64,000 nt of DNA, from contig NZ_CANKWH010000001.1 in the NCBI RefSeq assembly GCF_947487305.1, positions 248,001 through 312,000 on the forward strand, written 5' to 3'. The notes under the pieces were generated by a model, which searched no databases, had not been told where the DNA came from, and saw only the letters and a list, made by a program, of their open reading frames with translations. The DNA comes from an uncultured Paracoccus sp. (GTDB lineage Bacteria; Pseudomonadota; Alphaproteobacteria; Rhodobacterales; Rhodobacteraceae). The position numbers were made by a program, and so were the translations under genes. Positions 16,830 through 26,148 of this stretch are shown here, in pieces (the first letter of the stretch is position 1; each line of letters begins with the position of its first letter).

Positions 16830-18632
16830 ATGACCCTGAACGCCACCATTGCCCGAGTGACCGACCGCATCCGGGAGCGCAGCGCCCAAAGCCGGCCGCA
16901 TTACCTGCAAAAGATCGCCAAGGCGGCCGAGGAAGGTCCGCGCCGCGCGCATCTGAGCTGCGGCAACCAGGCCCATGCCTATGCCGCGATGGACGACAAG
17001 GCCGACATGGCCCATACGCGGATGCCCAATATCGGCATCGTCACCGCCTATAATGACATGCTGTCGGCGCATCAGCCCTTCGAGGCCTATCCCGCGCTGA
17101 TCCGCAAGGCCGGCAAGGCGGCGGGCGCCACGGTGCAGGTGGCGGGCGGCGTGCCGGCCATGTGCGACGGCGTCACGCAGGGCCGCGCCGGGATGGAGCT
17201 GTCGCTGTTCTCGCGCGACGTGATCGCGCTGGCCTCGGGCGTGGCGCTGTCGCATGACTGTTTCGATGCGGCGATGTACCTGGGCGTCTGCGACAAGATC
17301 GTGCCGGGGCTGATCATCGCCGCCGCCACCTTCGGCCATATCCCCGCCGTCTTCGTGCCCGCCGGGCCGATGCCCTCGGGCCTGCCCAACGACGAGAAAT
17401 CCAAGGTCCGCCAGCAATTCGCCTTGGGTGAGGTCGGCCGCGACGCGCTGATGAAGGCCGAGATGGAAAGCTATCACGGCGCCGGCACCTGCACCTTCTA
17501 CGGCACCGCCAACACCAACCAGATGCTGATGGAATTCATGGGCCTGCACCTGCCCGGCTCCAGCTTCGTCAACCCGAACACGCCCCTGCGCGATGCGCTG
17601 ACCATCTCGGCGGTGGAACGCGCCGCCGCCATCACCCGGCTTGGCAACGATTATCGCCCGGCGGGCGAGATCCTGGACGAGCGCGCCTTCGTCAACGGTC
17701 TGGTCGGGCTGATGGCCACCGGCGGCTCGACCAACCTCGTCATTCACCTGCCCGCCATGGCACGGGCGGCGGGGGTGATCCTCGACATCGAGGATTTCCA
17801 CGACATTTCCGAGGCGGTGCCACTGATGGCGCGGGTCTATCCGAACGGGCTGGCCGATGTGAACCATTTCCACGCCGCCGGCGGTCTGGGCTACATGATC
17901 GGCGAATTGCTGGAGGCGGGCCTCTTGCATCCCGACGTGAAAACCATCGTCGGCGACGGGCTGGAGCGTTACACCGCCGAGCCGAAACTGGATGGCGACC
18001 GGGTGCGGTGGGAAGAGGGCGCCAAGGAAACGCTGAACGACAAGATCCTGCGCCCGGCCGGCGATCCCTTTGCCATCACCGGCGGGCTGAAACTGCTCGA
18101 GGGCAACCTGGGCCGCGGCGTCATCAAGATCAGCGCCGTCGCCGCCGAACGCCATGTGATCGAGGCCAAGGCCCGCGTCTTCAGCGACCAGGAACAGGTG
18201 AAGGCCGCCTTCAAGGCCGGCGAGTTCACCGAGGACACCATCGTCGTCGTCCGCTTCCAGGGCCCGCGCGCGAACGGGATGCCCGAGTTGCATTCGCTGA
18301 CCCCGATCCTCGCCGTGCTGCAGGATCGCGGCTTGAAGGTCGCGCTCGTCACCGACGGGCGCATGTCCGGGGCCTCGGGCAAGGTGCCGGCGGCCATCCA
18401 TCTCTCGCCCGAGGCGGCCAATGGCGGCCCCCTGGCGCGGGTGCGCGATGGCGACCTGTTGCGGCTCGACGCGACCATGGGCACGATCGACTGCCTCGCC
18501 GATGATTTCGACGACCGCCGCCCGGTGGTGGCCGATCTCAGCGGCAATGCCGAGGGCATGGGCCGCGAGATGTTCGCGATGTTCCGCGCCAATGCCGGTC
18601 TGGCCACCGAAGGCGCCGGCTGCGTCAGCTAG
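16830..18632 (+). CDS. edd: 6-phosphogluconate dehydratase
   Basis: Converts 6-phosphogluconate to 2-keto-3-deoxy-6-phosphogluconate, the committed Entner-Doudoroff step. Edd/IlvD family, 600 residues, with [54 protein letters not shown] (cysteines of the Fe-S site) and [15 protein letters not shown]. The usual partner eda is not adjacent; the next gene is convergent after only three bases, so KDPG aldolase must be encoded elsewhere. GGAGGAAG precedes ATG 16830. Confidence 0.97.
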   Translation: MTLNATIARVTDRIRERSAQSRPHYLQKIAKAAEEGPRRAHLSCGNQAHAYAAMDDKADMAHTRMPNIGIVTAYNDMLSAHQPFEAYPALIRKAGKAAGATVQVAGGVPAMCDGVTQGRAGMELSLFSRDVIALASGVALSHDCFDAAMYLGVCDKIVPGLIIAAATFGHIPAVFVPAGPMPSGLPNDEKSKVRQQFALGEVGRDALMKAEMESYHGAGTCTFYGTANTNQMLMEFMGLHLPGSSFVNPNTPLRDALTISAVERAAAITRLGNDYRPAGEILDERAFVNGLVGLMATGGSTNLVIHLPAMARAAGVILDIEDFHDISEAVPLMARVYPNGLADVNHFHAAGGLGYMIGELLEAGLLHPDVKTIVGDGLERYTAEPKLDGDRVRWEEGAKETLNDKILRPAGDPFAITGGLKLLEGNLGRGVIKISAVAAERHVIEAKARVFSDQEQVKAAFKAGEFTEDTIVVVRFQGPRANGMPELHSLTPILAVLQDRGLKVALVTDGRMSGASGKVPAAIHLSPEAANGGPLARVRDGDLLRLDATMGTIDCLADDFDDRRPVVADLSGNAEGMGREMFAMFRANAGLATEGAGCVS

Positions 18633-18635
18633 GCG

Positions 18636-20210
18636 TCAGTCGCCGGGCGGGGAAACCGGCTCGCGCCGGATCGACACTGCGCTGGGGTCAAGCCTCTGCA
18701 ACCGGATTGCCGCAGTCAGGGCGGTCTTCGCATCGCCGGTCTCCTGCGCCATCTCGATCAGGGCGCGCAGGCGTATGGGCTGCTCCTCCGGCGGAAAGCG
18801 GTCGATGGCCCCGGCCAGCAGCACCCGCGCGGCAGACTTGTCGCCGTGATCGAACTCGACCTCGGCCAGCGCGGCGATGATCGGCAGGGAATCCGGCACC
18901 CGCCCCTGCGCCGCGCGCAGGATCTGCAGCGCCTCGCCCCCCTGCCCGGTCTCGCGCAGCGCGAGGCCGAGATGCGCGGTCAGCCGGGGATCGCTGTGCC
19001 CGTCGCTCTGCGCCTCGCGGCAGAGCCGCAGCAGATCGCGCCATTGATGCCGCTCGGCCAGAAGCTCGGCCCGCTGCAGGCGATAAAGCGGGTCGCGGCA
19101 ACCCATGGCCTGCAACCGGTCCAGATGCGCGATCCCCACCTTGCCCGCCCCCGGCAGATTCTTCAGCCGCAGATGGGCCAGGAGACCCTTTTCCGTCGCC
19201 GCCTTGTCCGTCAGCACCTCGCCCATCTCGGCCAGCACCGCCGTCACCTGCGGATGGCGGGCATCGAAGGCGAAATTCGACGGGTAGCTGTTCTCGCCCA
19301 GAAGCAACAGCACGCCCTCGGGATAGATCGACAGGCCGGCGATGCGCCCGGCCAGCCCGTGCAGCGGTGCCTTGGGATGGTAGACCCGCATCTCGCGATG
19401 GTCGATCTGGACGAAGATATCGCGCAGCAGAGCCTGGTCTTGCCACGGCCCGCGCAGCATCAGAATGCCGTCCGTGCCGGCACTGGCGGCCAGCGCGGTC
19501 AGCGCCGTGAGGTCAACCAGATCGCCGGCCTCGGCCTCCACGATCTTGCGCCCCTCGGCCTTGGCGGCGGCAAGATGGCGATCCTCGGTCAGCAGCGGGC
19601 GTTTCTGCCGGGCCACGCGCTTGTGGATCACGATCAGGTTGTGGAACCGCTCGATCCGGGCCATGCCGCCGCCCTGCCCGGCCTGCAGCTTCGCCACCCG
19701 CTCCAGCGCCATGGCGAGGCTGTTCGGTGCCTTGAGCTCAAGCGAGCCGCCGAATTTCGGGAAAAGGGCGGTCTGCACGTCCTCGATGATATAGACCCCG
19801 CCCGAGGCCAGCGTGGGGAAGAGCAGGCGAAAGCTCTCGACCACATGGGCGTTCTGATGGCTGCCATCGTCGAGGATCACATCGAACGGCCCGCGCTCCT
19901 CCACCAGCCGCGACAGGCAGTCCGCATCGACCTGGCTGCCCTGCCGGATCGCCACGCGCGGCCCGAGGTTCAAGTCCTTGCGCGCGATGTCCAGCCCGGT
20001 GATCTCGCCCTTCGGGAAATAGTCGCGCCACATCGCCAGCGATTCACCACCACGCAGCGGATCGCTGTAGCCGCCGATGCCGATCTCCAGCAGCCGGATC
20101 GGCCGGTCGCGCAGAGGGCCCAGCATCGCATGATAATGCGGCGTATAATCGTGGAAGCCGTATTTGTCGGTGCCATGAAGGATGGCCAGACGGGACAAGG
20201 CATCGGTCAA
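18636..20210 (-). CDS. Class I SAM methyltransferase fused to TPR-like repeats (paralogue 1)
   Basis: Protein of about 524 residues. The N-terminal third carries the GTDKYGFHDYTPHY motif and LLEIGIGGY (40-48), then GLDIARKDL and DVILDDGSHQ, as in the MycE/macrocin-type sugar O-methyltransferase family. The middle (about 240-350) is unassigned and the C-terminal 130 residues look like TPR helices. No ATG exists near the start. TTG 20210 is chosen because it aligns exactly with the ATG of the neighbouring paralogue (MTDPLTRLAIL) and has GGGAG eight bases upstream; a further TTG at 20261 is possible. It lies 60 bases after its paralogue and probably shares its transcript. The target is unknown, perhaps a glycan. 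Confidence 0.8.
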   Translation of the reverse strand: MTDALSRLAILHGTDKYGFHDYTPHYHAMLGPLRDRPIRLLEIGIGGYSDPLRGGESLAMWRDYFPKGEITGLDIARKDLNLGPRVAIRQGSQVDADCLSRLVEERGPFDVILDDGSHQNAHVVESFRLLFPTLASGGVYIIEDVQTALFPKFGGSLELKAPNSLAMALERVAKLQAGQGGGMARIERFHNLIVIHKRVARQKRPLLTEDRHLAAAKAEGRKIVEAEAGDLVDLTALTALAASAGTDGILMLRGPWQDQALLRDIFVQIDHREMRVYHPKAPLHGLAGRIAGLSIYPEGVLLLLGENSYPSNFAFDARHPQVTAVLAEMGEVLTDKAATEKGLLAHLRLKNLPGAGKVGIAHLDRLQAMGCRDPLYRLQRAELLAERHQWRDLLRLCREAQSDGHSDPRLTAHLGLALRETGQGGEALQILRAAQGRVPDSLPIIAALAEVEFDHGDKSAARVLLAGAIDRFPPEEQPIRLRALIEMAQETGDAKTALTAAIRLQRLDPSAVSIRREPVSPPGD

Positions 20211-20270
20211 CAGCGCGGCTCCCTGCTGCGGGTTCTGGTCAGCCAGCAGAAGGCTGACCAAGGCGCGGCG

Positions 20271-21842
20271 TCAAGACTTGGCATCTGAATCCGCGACCGG
20301 GCCGAGAACCTCGGTCGCCAGCGGGTCATCGGGCACCGCCTCGCGCAGACGCCGGGCGACGCGCTGCGCTGCCTCCTGATCGCCGCTGGCAAGGCACAGT
20401 TCGATCAGCTTGCGCTGTCGGCCGGCACGGTCGGCTGGCGGAAAAAGGACCATCGCCTTTTCCAACAGCTCGATGGCGCGGGGCCGGTTGCCCACCGAAA
20501 CCTCGAGATTGGCCAGCGTGGTAACGATCGATCGCACCCGTGGATTGGCCTCATGGGCGGTCCGAAGCAGCTCCAGCGCCTCGTCCAGCCGACCCTGACG
20601 GCGCAGGGCCAAAGCCAGCGTCGGCAGGACCTGCGGATCGTCCGGCAGATGGGTCAGCGCCTCGCGGCACAGCCGCTCCATCGCCGGCCAATCCTCGGAC
20701 TGGCGCAAGAGCTTGGCATAGAGCAGATAGAAACGCTGATCGGTGCAGCCCATCTGCGACAGGCGCTGCAGCAGCGGCGCGGCGGCATCGGCGCCGTGGA
20801 ACCGCTCGGTCATGACGGCGGCCTGCTGCAAGCCGTTCTCGGTCGCGGCAGGGTCGGTGATGACCTCGGAAATCGTCGCCATGGCGGCAGCGGCCAGCGG
20901 GTTTTCCGGGCTGTAGTCGAAGTTCGACGGATAGGTATTGTCCCCGACCTGCAGCACCACGCCATCGCCATAGATGGCCATGCCCAGAATGCGCGGCGCG
21001 GTCGGCAGCAGCGGCGCATCGGGAAAATGCACCCGGATCTCGGTGTGATCGACCTCGACGAAGAGCTGCAACAACAGCGCCGGGTCAGGCCGGCCCTCGA
21101 TCAGCAGCAGGCCCGCCTCGCCCACCCGGTCCACCGCCTGCATCAGCGCGGCGGCATCCGTCACGCTGTCAGCGGCGATCCGCGTCACGCCATCGGCGGC
21201 GCGAACCCGGCGGTCATTCTCGATGCCCGGCGCGGGCTGGCCGGGATCGCGCTTCCAGAAGGCGAAGATATTGTGGAAGCGTTCGACGGCGACGATCTCG
21301 CCGCCCTCGCCGCGCTGAAGCTGCGCCATGATCTCGGCCGCCATGCCGACGCTGTTCGGCGCATCCAGCGTCAGCGAGCCGCCGAAGCGCGGGAAGAACG
21401 AGGTCTGCACATCCTCGACCAGATAGAGCCCCCCCGGTTTCAGACCCGGAAACAGCAGGGCAAAGCTTTCGACCACATGCTCGTTGCGATGGCTGCCATC
21501 GTCCAGGATGACGTCGAAGGGCCCGCGCTCGGCCTCGATCTGGCTGAGGCAATCGGCATCGACCTGACTGCCCTGAACGATGCGCACACGGGACCCGAGA
21601 TCGATGGTCTTGCGCTGAATATCCAGCCCGGTGATCTGCCCCTCGGGAAAGAAATCCCGCCAGACCGCCAGCGATTCGCCACCCCTGACCGGCGAGCCAT
21701 AGCCGCCCACGCCGATCTCGAGCAGCTTCAGCGGCTCGTCGCGCAGATGGTTCAGCAATCCGAAGTAATGCGGGGTGTAATCGTGATAGCCGAACTTGTC
21801 GGTTCCGTTCAGGATCGCCAGTCGGGTCAAGGGGTCGGTCAT
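20271..21842 (-). CDS. Class I SAM methyltransferase fused to TPR-like repeats (paralogue 2)
   Basis: Protein of 523 residues, a clear tandem duplicate of the next gene with the same order of domains. GTDKFGYHDYTPHY lies at 13-26, LLEIGVGGY at 40-48, then GLDIQRKTIDL and DVILDDGSHRNEHVVES. An unassigned middle contains YGDGVVLQVGDNTYPSNF, and there are TPR-like helices from about 385. The MycE-like N-terminus predicts methylation of a sugar hydroxyl in a secondary metabolite or surface polysaccharide. The TPR tail suggests a protein partner. No glycosyltransferases are adjacent. It is divergent from tdk. Confidence 0.82.
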   Translation of the reverse strand: MTDPLTRLAILNGTDKFGYHDYTPHYFGLLNHLRDEPLKLLEIGVGGYGSPVRGGESLAVWRDFFPEGQITGLDIQRKTIDLGSRVRIVQGSQVDADCLSQIEAERGPFDVILDDGSHRNEHVVESFALLFPGLKPGGLYLVEDVQTSFFPRFGGSLTLDAPNSVGMAAEIMAQLQRGEGGEIVAVERFHNIFAFWKRDPGQPAPGIENDRRVRAADGVTRIAADSVTDAAALMQAVDRVGEAGLLLIEGRPDPALLLQLFVEVDHTEIRVHFPDAPLLPTAPRILGMAIYGDGVVLQVGDNTYPSNFDYSPENPLAAAAMATISEVITDPAATENGLQQAAVMTERFHGADAAAPLLQRLSQMGCTDQRFYLLYAKLLRQSEDWPAMERLCREALTHLPDDPQVLPTLALALRRQGRLDEALELLRTAHEANPRVRSIVTTLANLEVSVGNRPRAIELLEKAMVLFPPADRAGRQRKLIELCLASGDQEAAQRVARRLREAVPDDPLATEVLGPVADSDAKS

Positions 21843-21977
21843 CGGGAAACTCGTCTACAGCAGGTGGAGTTCTGGCACTGTCCACCAGAACCGCGCCATA
21901 GAAAAGGCGCGTTCTGCCGCAGACCGATCAAAGCCGCGCCCTTGCCGCCCCCGCCGCCGCCCGCTAATCCAGCGCGC

Positions 21978-22550
21978 ATGGCCAAGCTCTATTTCCATTT
22001 CTCCACCATGAATGCCGGCAAGAGCACGCTGTTGCTGCAAGCCTCCTACAATTACCGCGAGCGCGGGATGGAGACGCTGCTGCTGACCGCCGCGCTGGAT
22101 GACCGCGCCGGCGAGGGGCGCATCGCCAGCCGCATCGGGATCGAGGACAGCGCGCTGACCTTTGACGCCGCCACCGATCTGTTTGCCCTGATCGAGCGGC
22201 AGGGGGCCAAGGCCGCCTGCATCTTCGTCGACGAGGCGCAGTTCCTGACCCCGGACCAGGTCTGGCAACTGGCACGCGTCGCCGATGACCTGGGGATCCC
22301 GGTCATGTGCTATGGGCTACGCGTCGATTTCCGGGGCGCGCTTTTCCCCGGCTCGGCGGCGCTGCTGGCGCTGGCCGACGACCTGCGCGAGGTGCGCACC
22401 ATCTGCCATTGCGGGCGCAAGGCCACCATGGTCATCCGCCGCGGCGCGGACGGGGCCGCCATCCGCGAGGGTGCGCAGGTGCAGGTCGGCGGCAATGAAA
22501 CCTATGTCTCGCTCTGCCGCCGCCACTGGCGCGAGGCGATGGGGCGGTAG
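21978..22550 (+). CDS. tdk: Thymidine kinase
   Basis: Phosphorylates thymidine with ATP in pyrimidine salvage. Type II (TK1-like) enzyme of 190 residues with P-loop FSTMNAGKST (8-17), Walker B FVDEAQFL, the lasso-region signature VGGNETYVSLC and a zinc ribbon (ICHCGRKA plus the C-terminal Cys/His). A very long in-frame extension upstream runs antisense through the methyltransferase gene and is not coding. ATG 21978 begins MAKLYFHFST, the usual start, although no strong Shine-Dalgarno is visible. Confidence 0.95.
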   Translation: MAKLYFHFSTMNAGKSTLLLQASYNYRERGMETLLLTAALDDRAGEGRIASRIGIEDSALTFDAATDLFALIERQGAKAACIFVDEAQFLTPDQVWQLARVADDLGIPVMCYGLRVDFRGALFPGSAALLALADDLREVRTICHCGRKATMVIRRGADGAAIREGAQVQVGGNETYVSLCRRHWREAMGR

Positions 22551-22667
22551 CGCCCCCAAGACCCGCACCGATCCCGACCCAAGCACTTGCAGCGGCAGAA
22601 AAATCCCGCTGCCAGCTTGCGCCGACGCCCCGGGCCATGCCAAGCTTGCCGCAGGGGAGGCCACGGC

Positions 22668-23348
22668 ATGGCCGAAGACGGCGAGATCCGCGAACGCAAG
22701 CAGTTCGACTCGGCCGAGATGGGGGTGCTGGCCCATCTCTACCGGGCCGAGGTCTATCGCTCGACCATCTGGCGCACCCGGCTTGACACCTCGACCAACT
22801 GGTCGGTGGTGACGCTGGGGGTGGCGCTGTCGATCACCTATTCCTCGCCGCAGGCCTCGCCGCTGCCCCTGGTTCTGGTCGGCATCCTGATCGTCTTCTT
22901 CCTGATGCTCGAGGCCCGGCGCTATCGCTATTTCAACGTCTGGCGGGCGCGCTGCCGCTGGATGGAACTGAACTTCATCGCTCCGATCCTGAAAGAGGGC
23001 GACCTGCACCTGGAAGATCACTGGCAGGACCGGCTGGCCGACGACTACATGCGACCCTCCTATCACGTCAGCATGTGGACCGCCGTGGGCCGCCGCATCC
23101 GGCGCAACTATTTCTGGATCCTGCTCATTCAGACCATCGCCTACCTGGGCAAGCTGGCGGTGCATCCGACGCCGCTGACCTCGGCCGGAGAGCTGCTGGA
23201 CCGCGCCGCCATCGGCCCCCTGCCCGGCTGGCTGGTTCTGCTGATGGGAGCCATTTATTGCACCGGCTTCGGGGTGATCGCAGTGATGAGCGGCCGGCAT
23301 GACCGCCGGCGCGCGAAGAAGCGGAGAGATCCGCTGGGGATGGGGTGA
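22668..23348 (+). CDS. DUF2270 membrane protein
   Basis: Integral membrane protein of 226 residues that I recognise as DUF2270. Two membrane segments lie near residues 45-85 (VVTLGVALSITYS and LPLVLVGILIVFFLML). A conserved aromatic/basic block YRYFNVWRARCRWMELNF follows, then two more segments (FWILLIQTIAYLGKLAV and WLVLLMGAIYCTGFGVIAV). No catalytic function is known for the family. ATG 22668 has GGGGAGG just upstream. It follows tdk by about 115 bases. Confidence 0.8.
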   Translation: MAEDGEIRERKQFDSAEMGVLAHLYRAEVYRSTIWRTRLDTSTNWSVVTLGVALSITYSSPQASPLPLVLVGILIVFFLMLEARRYRYFNVWRARCRWMELNFIAPILKEGDLHLEDHWQDRLADDYMRPSYHVSMWTAVGRRIRRNYFWILLIQTIAYLGKLAVHPTPLTSAGELLDRAAIGPLPGWLVLLMGAIYCTGFGVIAVMSGRHDRRRAKKRRDPLGMG

Positions 23349-23357
23349 GGGTCGCTG

Positions 23358-23639
23358 TCAGCGATGTGCCAGATAGTCCGCCGAAACATAGCCCGACACA
23401 CTCGGCCGTTCGGCGAGCGAGACCTTGCACCAGACCTTGCCATTGGTCGTCACGCAGCTCTGGCGGTTCAGGCGCGTGCCGTCCGGCAGGCCGATGATGA
23501 TGTTGTGCTCGAGCCCGGGGCCTTCTCGAAGCTTCAGAAGATCGTCCGGCCCGGCGCCCTTGACAACGGCACTGGAACCCACCGCGCATCCGCCGGCGAT
23601 CATGAGAGCGAGAATCGCAGAAATATGAGTTCGCATCAT
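23358..23639 (-). CDS. Small secreted SH3-domain protein
   Basis: Protein of 93 residues with an N-terminal signal (ISAILALMIAGGC). The Cys at 18 might be a weak lipobox, so periplasmic lipoprotein or soluble secreted protein are both possible. The rest is a single bacterial SH3 domain: LKLREGPGLEHNIIIGLPDG then WCKVSLAERPSVSGYVSADY, with two cysteines likely to be disulfide-bonded. Such domains usually bind cell-wall peptides. It is convergent with the DUF2270 gene with a nine-base gap. Adjacent ATGs at 23639 and 23636 make the start uncertain by one codon. Confidence 0.75.
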   Translation of the reverse strand: MMRTHISAILALMIAGGCAVGSSAVVKGAGPDDLLKLREGPGLEHNIIIGLPDGTRLNRQSCVTTNGKVWCKVSLAERPSVSGYVSADYLAHR

Positions 23640-23825
23640 CCAACCTGAATCGTTTTTCCATCCCTACGACACCATCACCTCGAATGACAGCAGGCAGGTA
23701 TCGAACGCGGATCGCGGGCGGCACACGTCCGGCCATTGCGCCAGCCTTGCGGCGTCCGGACGTGCCAAGGAAGCGGCGATCCTCGCGCGAGCGCACGAGC
23801 CCAAGAAGCTCACCCGCGCATCCCC
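23640..23825. other. Intergenic region with an imperfect inverted repeat
   Basis: No gene is supported here. CACGTCCGG (23724-23732) and CCGGACGTG (23756-23764) form a perfect 9-bp inverted repeat with a 23-base loop downstream of the AHSA1-type gene, possibly a 3'-end structure. The minus strand stays open across this stretch but shows no start, ribosome site or family motif. It could be a remnant of an old repeat. Confidence 0.35.
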
Positions 23826-24284
23826 TCACACATACATCCCCTGCCTCAGCACAACGCCGTGATCCAGCCACGCCTTCATCGCGGCCAGCATCTGGGACCA
23901 GCCCATTGCATTGCCGTAGGCCTGCTTCAGCCCCTCGGGGGTGGCGGGCCAGCCGGTTTCGGTGACGTGGACCTTGGTGCGGCCGGCGGGTAGTTCCTCG
24001 AAGCGGAAGATCACCCGGTTCAGACCGTTGCCCGAGGGGGCGGGCCAGTCGAACTCGATGCGTTCGGGCGGCTCAGCGATCAGCACGGTCACGTCGAAGG
24101 GGCCGGGGAAATCGCCGAATTCCCAGGTGACGGTGGCGCCGCGGTCCATGTGACCCCTGGCCCCGCCGGTGGTGAAATAGGCCGAGAGCTGCGCCGGGTC
24201 GGCCACCGCCTCGAAGACCGTCTCGCGCGGCTTGTCGATGATCGCCCAGATCGTGAAGTCCATGTCGGTTTCGGAAATGCTCAC
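23826..24284 (-). CDS. SRPBCC/AHSA1-family protein
   Basis: START/SRPBCC fold of 152 residues, as in activator-of-Hsp90-like and polyketide-cyclase-like proteins. It opens with MDFTIWAIIDKPRETVFEAV and contains GGARGHMDRGATVTWEF, RIEFDWPAPSGNGLNRVIF and the C-terminal helix GNAMGWSQMLAAMKAWLDHG. Members bind hydrophobic ligands in a central cavity; a specific ligand is not known. The GTG start at 24284 has GGGAG about 11 bases upstream; ATG 24263 is an alternative. It is divergent from the carboxypeptidase operon. Confidence 0.83.
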   Translation of the reverse strand: MSISETDMDFTIWAIIDKPRETVFEAVADPAQLSAYFTTGGARGHMDRGATVTWEFGDFPGPFDVTVLIAEPPERIEFDWPAPSGNGLNRVIFRFEELPAGRTKVHVTETGWPATPEGLKQAYGNAMGWSQMLAAMKAWLDHGVVLRQGMYV

Positions 24285-24388
24285 TATCCCAGTCTCCCTT
24301 GGGTCAAACCTCCGCGCGCGACCGCTCGGCGCGTTGCGGCAGGTCTGCAGCTGTTGTAGTCAAGGCTCAAACAGGCAAAGGAAACCCC

Positions 24389-25546
24389 ATGCGCGCCCAA
24401 TTGTTCCGCATCGCAGCCCTGCTGCTGATCGCCCTGCCGGGTCTGGCCCAGGCGCAGGCCTTTGACACCAATGCCCGCTCGGCCTGGGTCTATGACGTGG
24501 CGACCGGCACGGTGCTGATGGAAAAGAACGCCGACGAGGCGCTGCCGCCGGCCAGCATGTCGAAGCTGATGACCGTCTACATGCTGTTCGAGGCGGTGCG
24601 CGAGGGCCGGGTGCAGATGGATACCCGCCTGCCGGTCTCGACCAAGGCGCGGCAGATGGGCGGATCCACCATGTTCCTCAATGAACAGGACCGCCCCACG
24701 GTCGAGGAGTTGATCCAGGGCATCATCGTGCTGTCTGGCAACGACGCCTGCGTGGTGGTGGCCGAGGGCCTGGCCGGCACGGAAGAGGCCTTTGCCCGGC
24801 AGATGACCGAGAAGGGCAAGGAGCTGGGCCTGACCAATTCCACCTTCGCCAATGCCTCGGGCTGGCCCGATCCGCGCCACCGCATGTCGACCCATGACCT
24901 GGGCGTGCTGGCGCAACGCCTGATCCAGGATTTCCCGCAGCTGTACAAGTACTTCTCGGAAACCGAATACCCGTTCGACAACCGCGCGCCCTCGAACCGT
25001 TATAACCGCAACCCGCTGCTGAAACTCGGGATCGGCGCCGACGGGCTGAAGACCGGCCACACGCAGGAAGCGGGCTACGGCCTGACGGGCAGCGCCGTGC
25101 AGGGCAATCGCCGCATCATCTTCGTCGTCACCGGCCTGCCGACCGAAGCCTCCCGCGCTGAAGAGGCCGAGCGCATCGTCAACTGGGCCTTTCGCCAGTT
25201 CACCATGAAGACGCTGGTGCCGAAGGGCGAAACCGTGGTCGAGGCGCCGGTCTGGCTGGGCTCGGCCTCGCGGGTGGCGCTGACCACCAAGGACGGGCTC
25301 AATGTGCTTATCCCCGGCGGGGCCGGCGACCGGGTGACGGCCGAGGTGGTCTATAGCTCGCCCATCCCCGCGCCGATCAAGGCCGGGCAGCAACTGGGCG
25401 AGCTGGTGGTGCAGATCCCCGGCACCGGCGAGGCGCGGATGCCGCTGCTGGCCGCGACCGACGTGGCCGAGACCGGGTTCCTTGGCCGGGTGAAGGGCGC
25501 GGCCCTGCGTCTCGGAGGGCGCGCGGTCGAGGCCGTGGGCCTTTGA
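24389..25546 (+). CDS. D-alanyl-D-alanine carboxypeptidase (PBP5/6 type)
   Basis: Trims the terminal D-Ala of peptidoglycan pentapeptides in the periplasm. The 385 residues start with a signal peptide (cleavage near LAQAQA, about 20-24). The catalytic serine is in SMSK (56-59), SGN is at 116-118 and KTG at 221-223, the three penicillin-binding motifs. A C-terminal beta domain follows, ending in an amphipathic tail for membrane attachment. ATG 24389 has AAGGAAA upstream. It opens a tightly packed operon: the tmk ATG overlaps its stop by one base. Confidence 0.93.
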   Translation: MRAQLFRIAALLLIALPGLAQAQAFDTNARSAWVYDVATGTVLMEKNADEALPPASMSKLMTVYMLFEAVREGRVQMDTRLPVSTKARQMGGSTMFLNEQDRPTVEELIQGIIVLSGNDACVVVAEGLAGTEEAFARQMTEKGKELGLTNSTFANASGWPDPRHRMSTHDLGVLAQRLIQDFPQLYKYFSETEYPFDNRAPSNRYNRNPLLKLGIGADGLKTGHTQEAGYGLTGSAVQGNRRIIFVVTGLPTEASRAEEAERIVNWAFRQFTMKTLVPKGETVVEAPVWLGSASRVALTTKDGLNVLIPGGAGDRVTAEVVYSSPIPAPIKAGQQLGELVVQIPGTGEARMPLLAATDVAETGFLGRVKGAALRLGGRAVEAVGL

Positions 25547-26148
25547 TGTTCATCAGCTTCGAGGGCATCGACGGCAGCGGCAAATCCACCCAATCGCGGC
25601 TTTTGGCCGAGACCTTGCGGGCCGAGGGGAGCGATGTCGTCCTGACCCGCGAGCCGGGCGGTTCGCCCGGCGCCGAGGAGATCCGTCGGCTGCTGGTCGA
25701 AGGCGCGGGTGAACGCTGGTCGCCCGAGACCGAGATCCTCTTGTTCACCGCCGCCCGCCGCGACCATCTGGAACGGCTGATCCGCCCGGCGCTTGCGGCA
25801 GGCCGCACCGTCATCACCGACCGTTTCGCCGATTCCACCCGCGTCTATCAGGGCGCCACGCGCGGCGATCTGCGCGGCATGGTGGACCGCCTGCACGAGA
25901 CCGCCATCGGCATCGAGCCCGACCTGACGCTGGTGATCGACATCGACCCGGCCACCGGCCTTTCACGCGGGAAGGCACGGGGCGGCAGCGAGGATCGGTT
26001 TGAAAGCCTCGGCCTCGGCTTTCAGGAAAAACTCGCCGCCGGTTTTCGGGCACTCGCCGCCGAGAACCCCGCACGGGTGCGGCTGATCGACGGCTCGGGC
26101 GCGCCCGAGGATGTCGCCGCCCGGGTCCGCGCGGCCCTGCCGGCATGA
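25546..26148 (+). CDS. tmk: Thymidylate kinase
   Basis: Phosphorylates dTMP to dTDP for DNA synthesis. The 200 residues show P-loop EGIDGSGKST (7-16), the DR[FY] motif region LTREPGGSPGAEEIR, TDRFADSTRVYQG, and the LID segment SRGKARGGSEDRFE with its basic residues. ATG 25546 overlaps the upstream stop (TGATG) and its own stop overlaps holB as ATGA, so translation is coupled on both sides. tmk-holB-tatD is a conserved order in many bacteria. Confidence 0.97.
   Translation: MFISFEGIDGSGKSTQSRLLAETLRAEGSDVVLTREPGGSPGAEEIRRLLVEGAGERWSPETEILLFTAARRDHLERLIRPALAAGRTVITDRFADSTRVYQGATRGDLRGMVDRLHETAIGIEPDLTLVIDIDPATGLSRGKARGGSEDRFESLGLGFQEKLAAGFRALAAENPARVRLIDGSGAPEDVAARVRAALPA

Noticed and set aside
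21863..21891. Overlapping inverted repeats GGTGGA/TCCACC and GTTCTGG/CCAGAAC between the methyltransferase and tdk genes
   Set aside because: Short, and no matching regulator or second copy was seen; could be chance.
20553..21977. Very long open frame in phase with tdk on the plus strand
   Set aside because: It runs antisense through the methyltransferase gene, whose protein has clear motifs; the tdk fold begins at ATG 21978.
23125..23871. Minus-strand open frame covering the SH3 gene and the gap beside it, possibly a transposase remnant
   Set aside because: I could not recognise a transposase motif or flanking inverted repeats; only an intergenic note is given.
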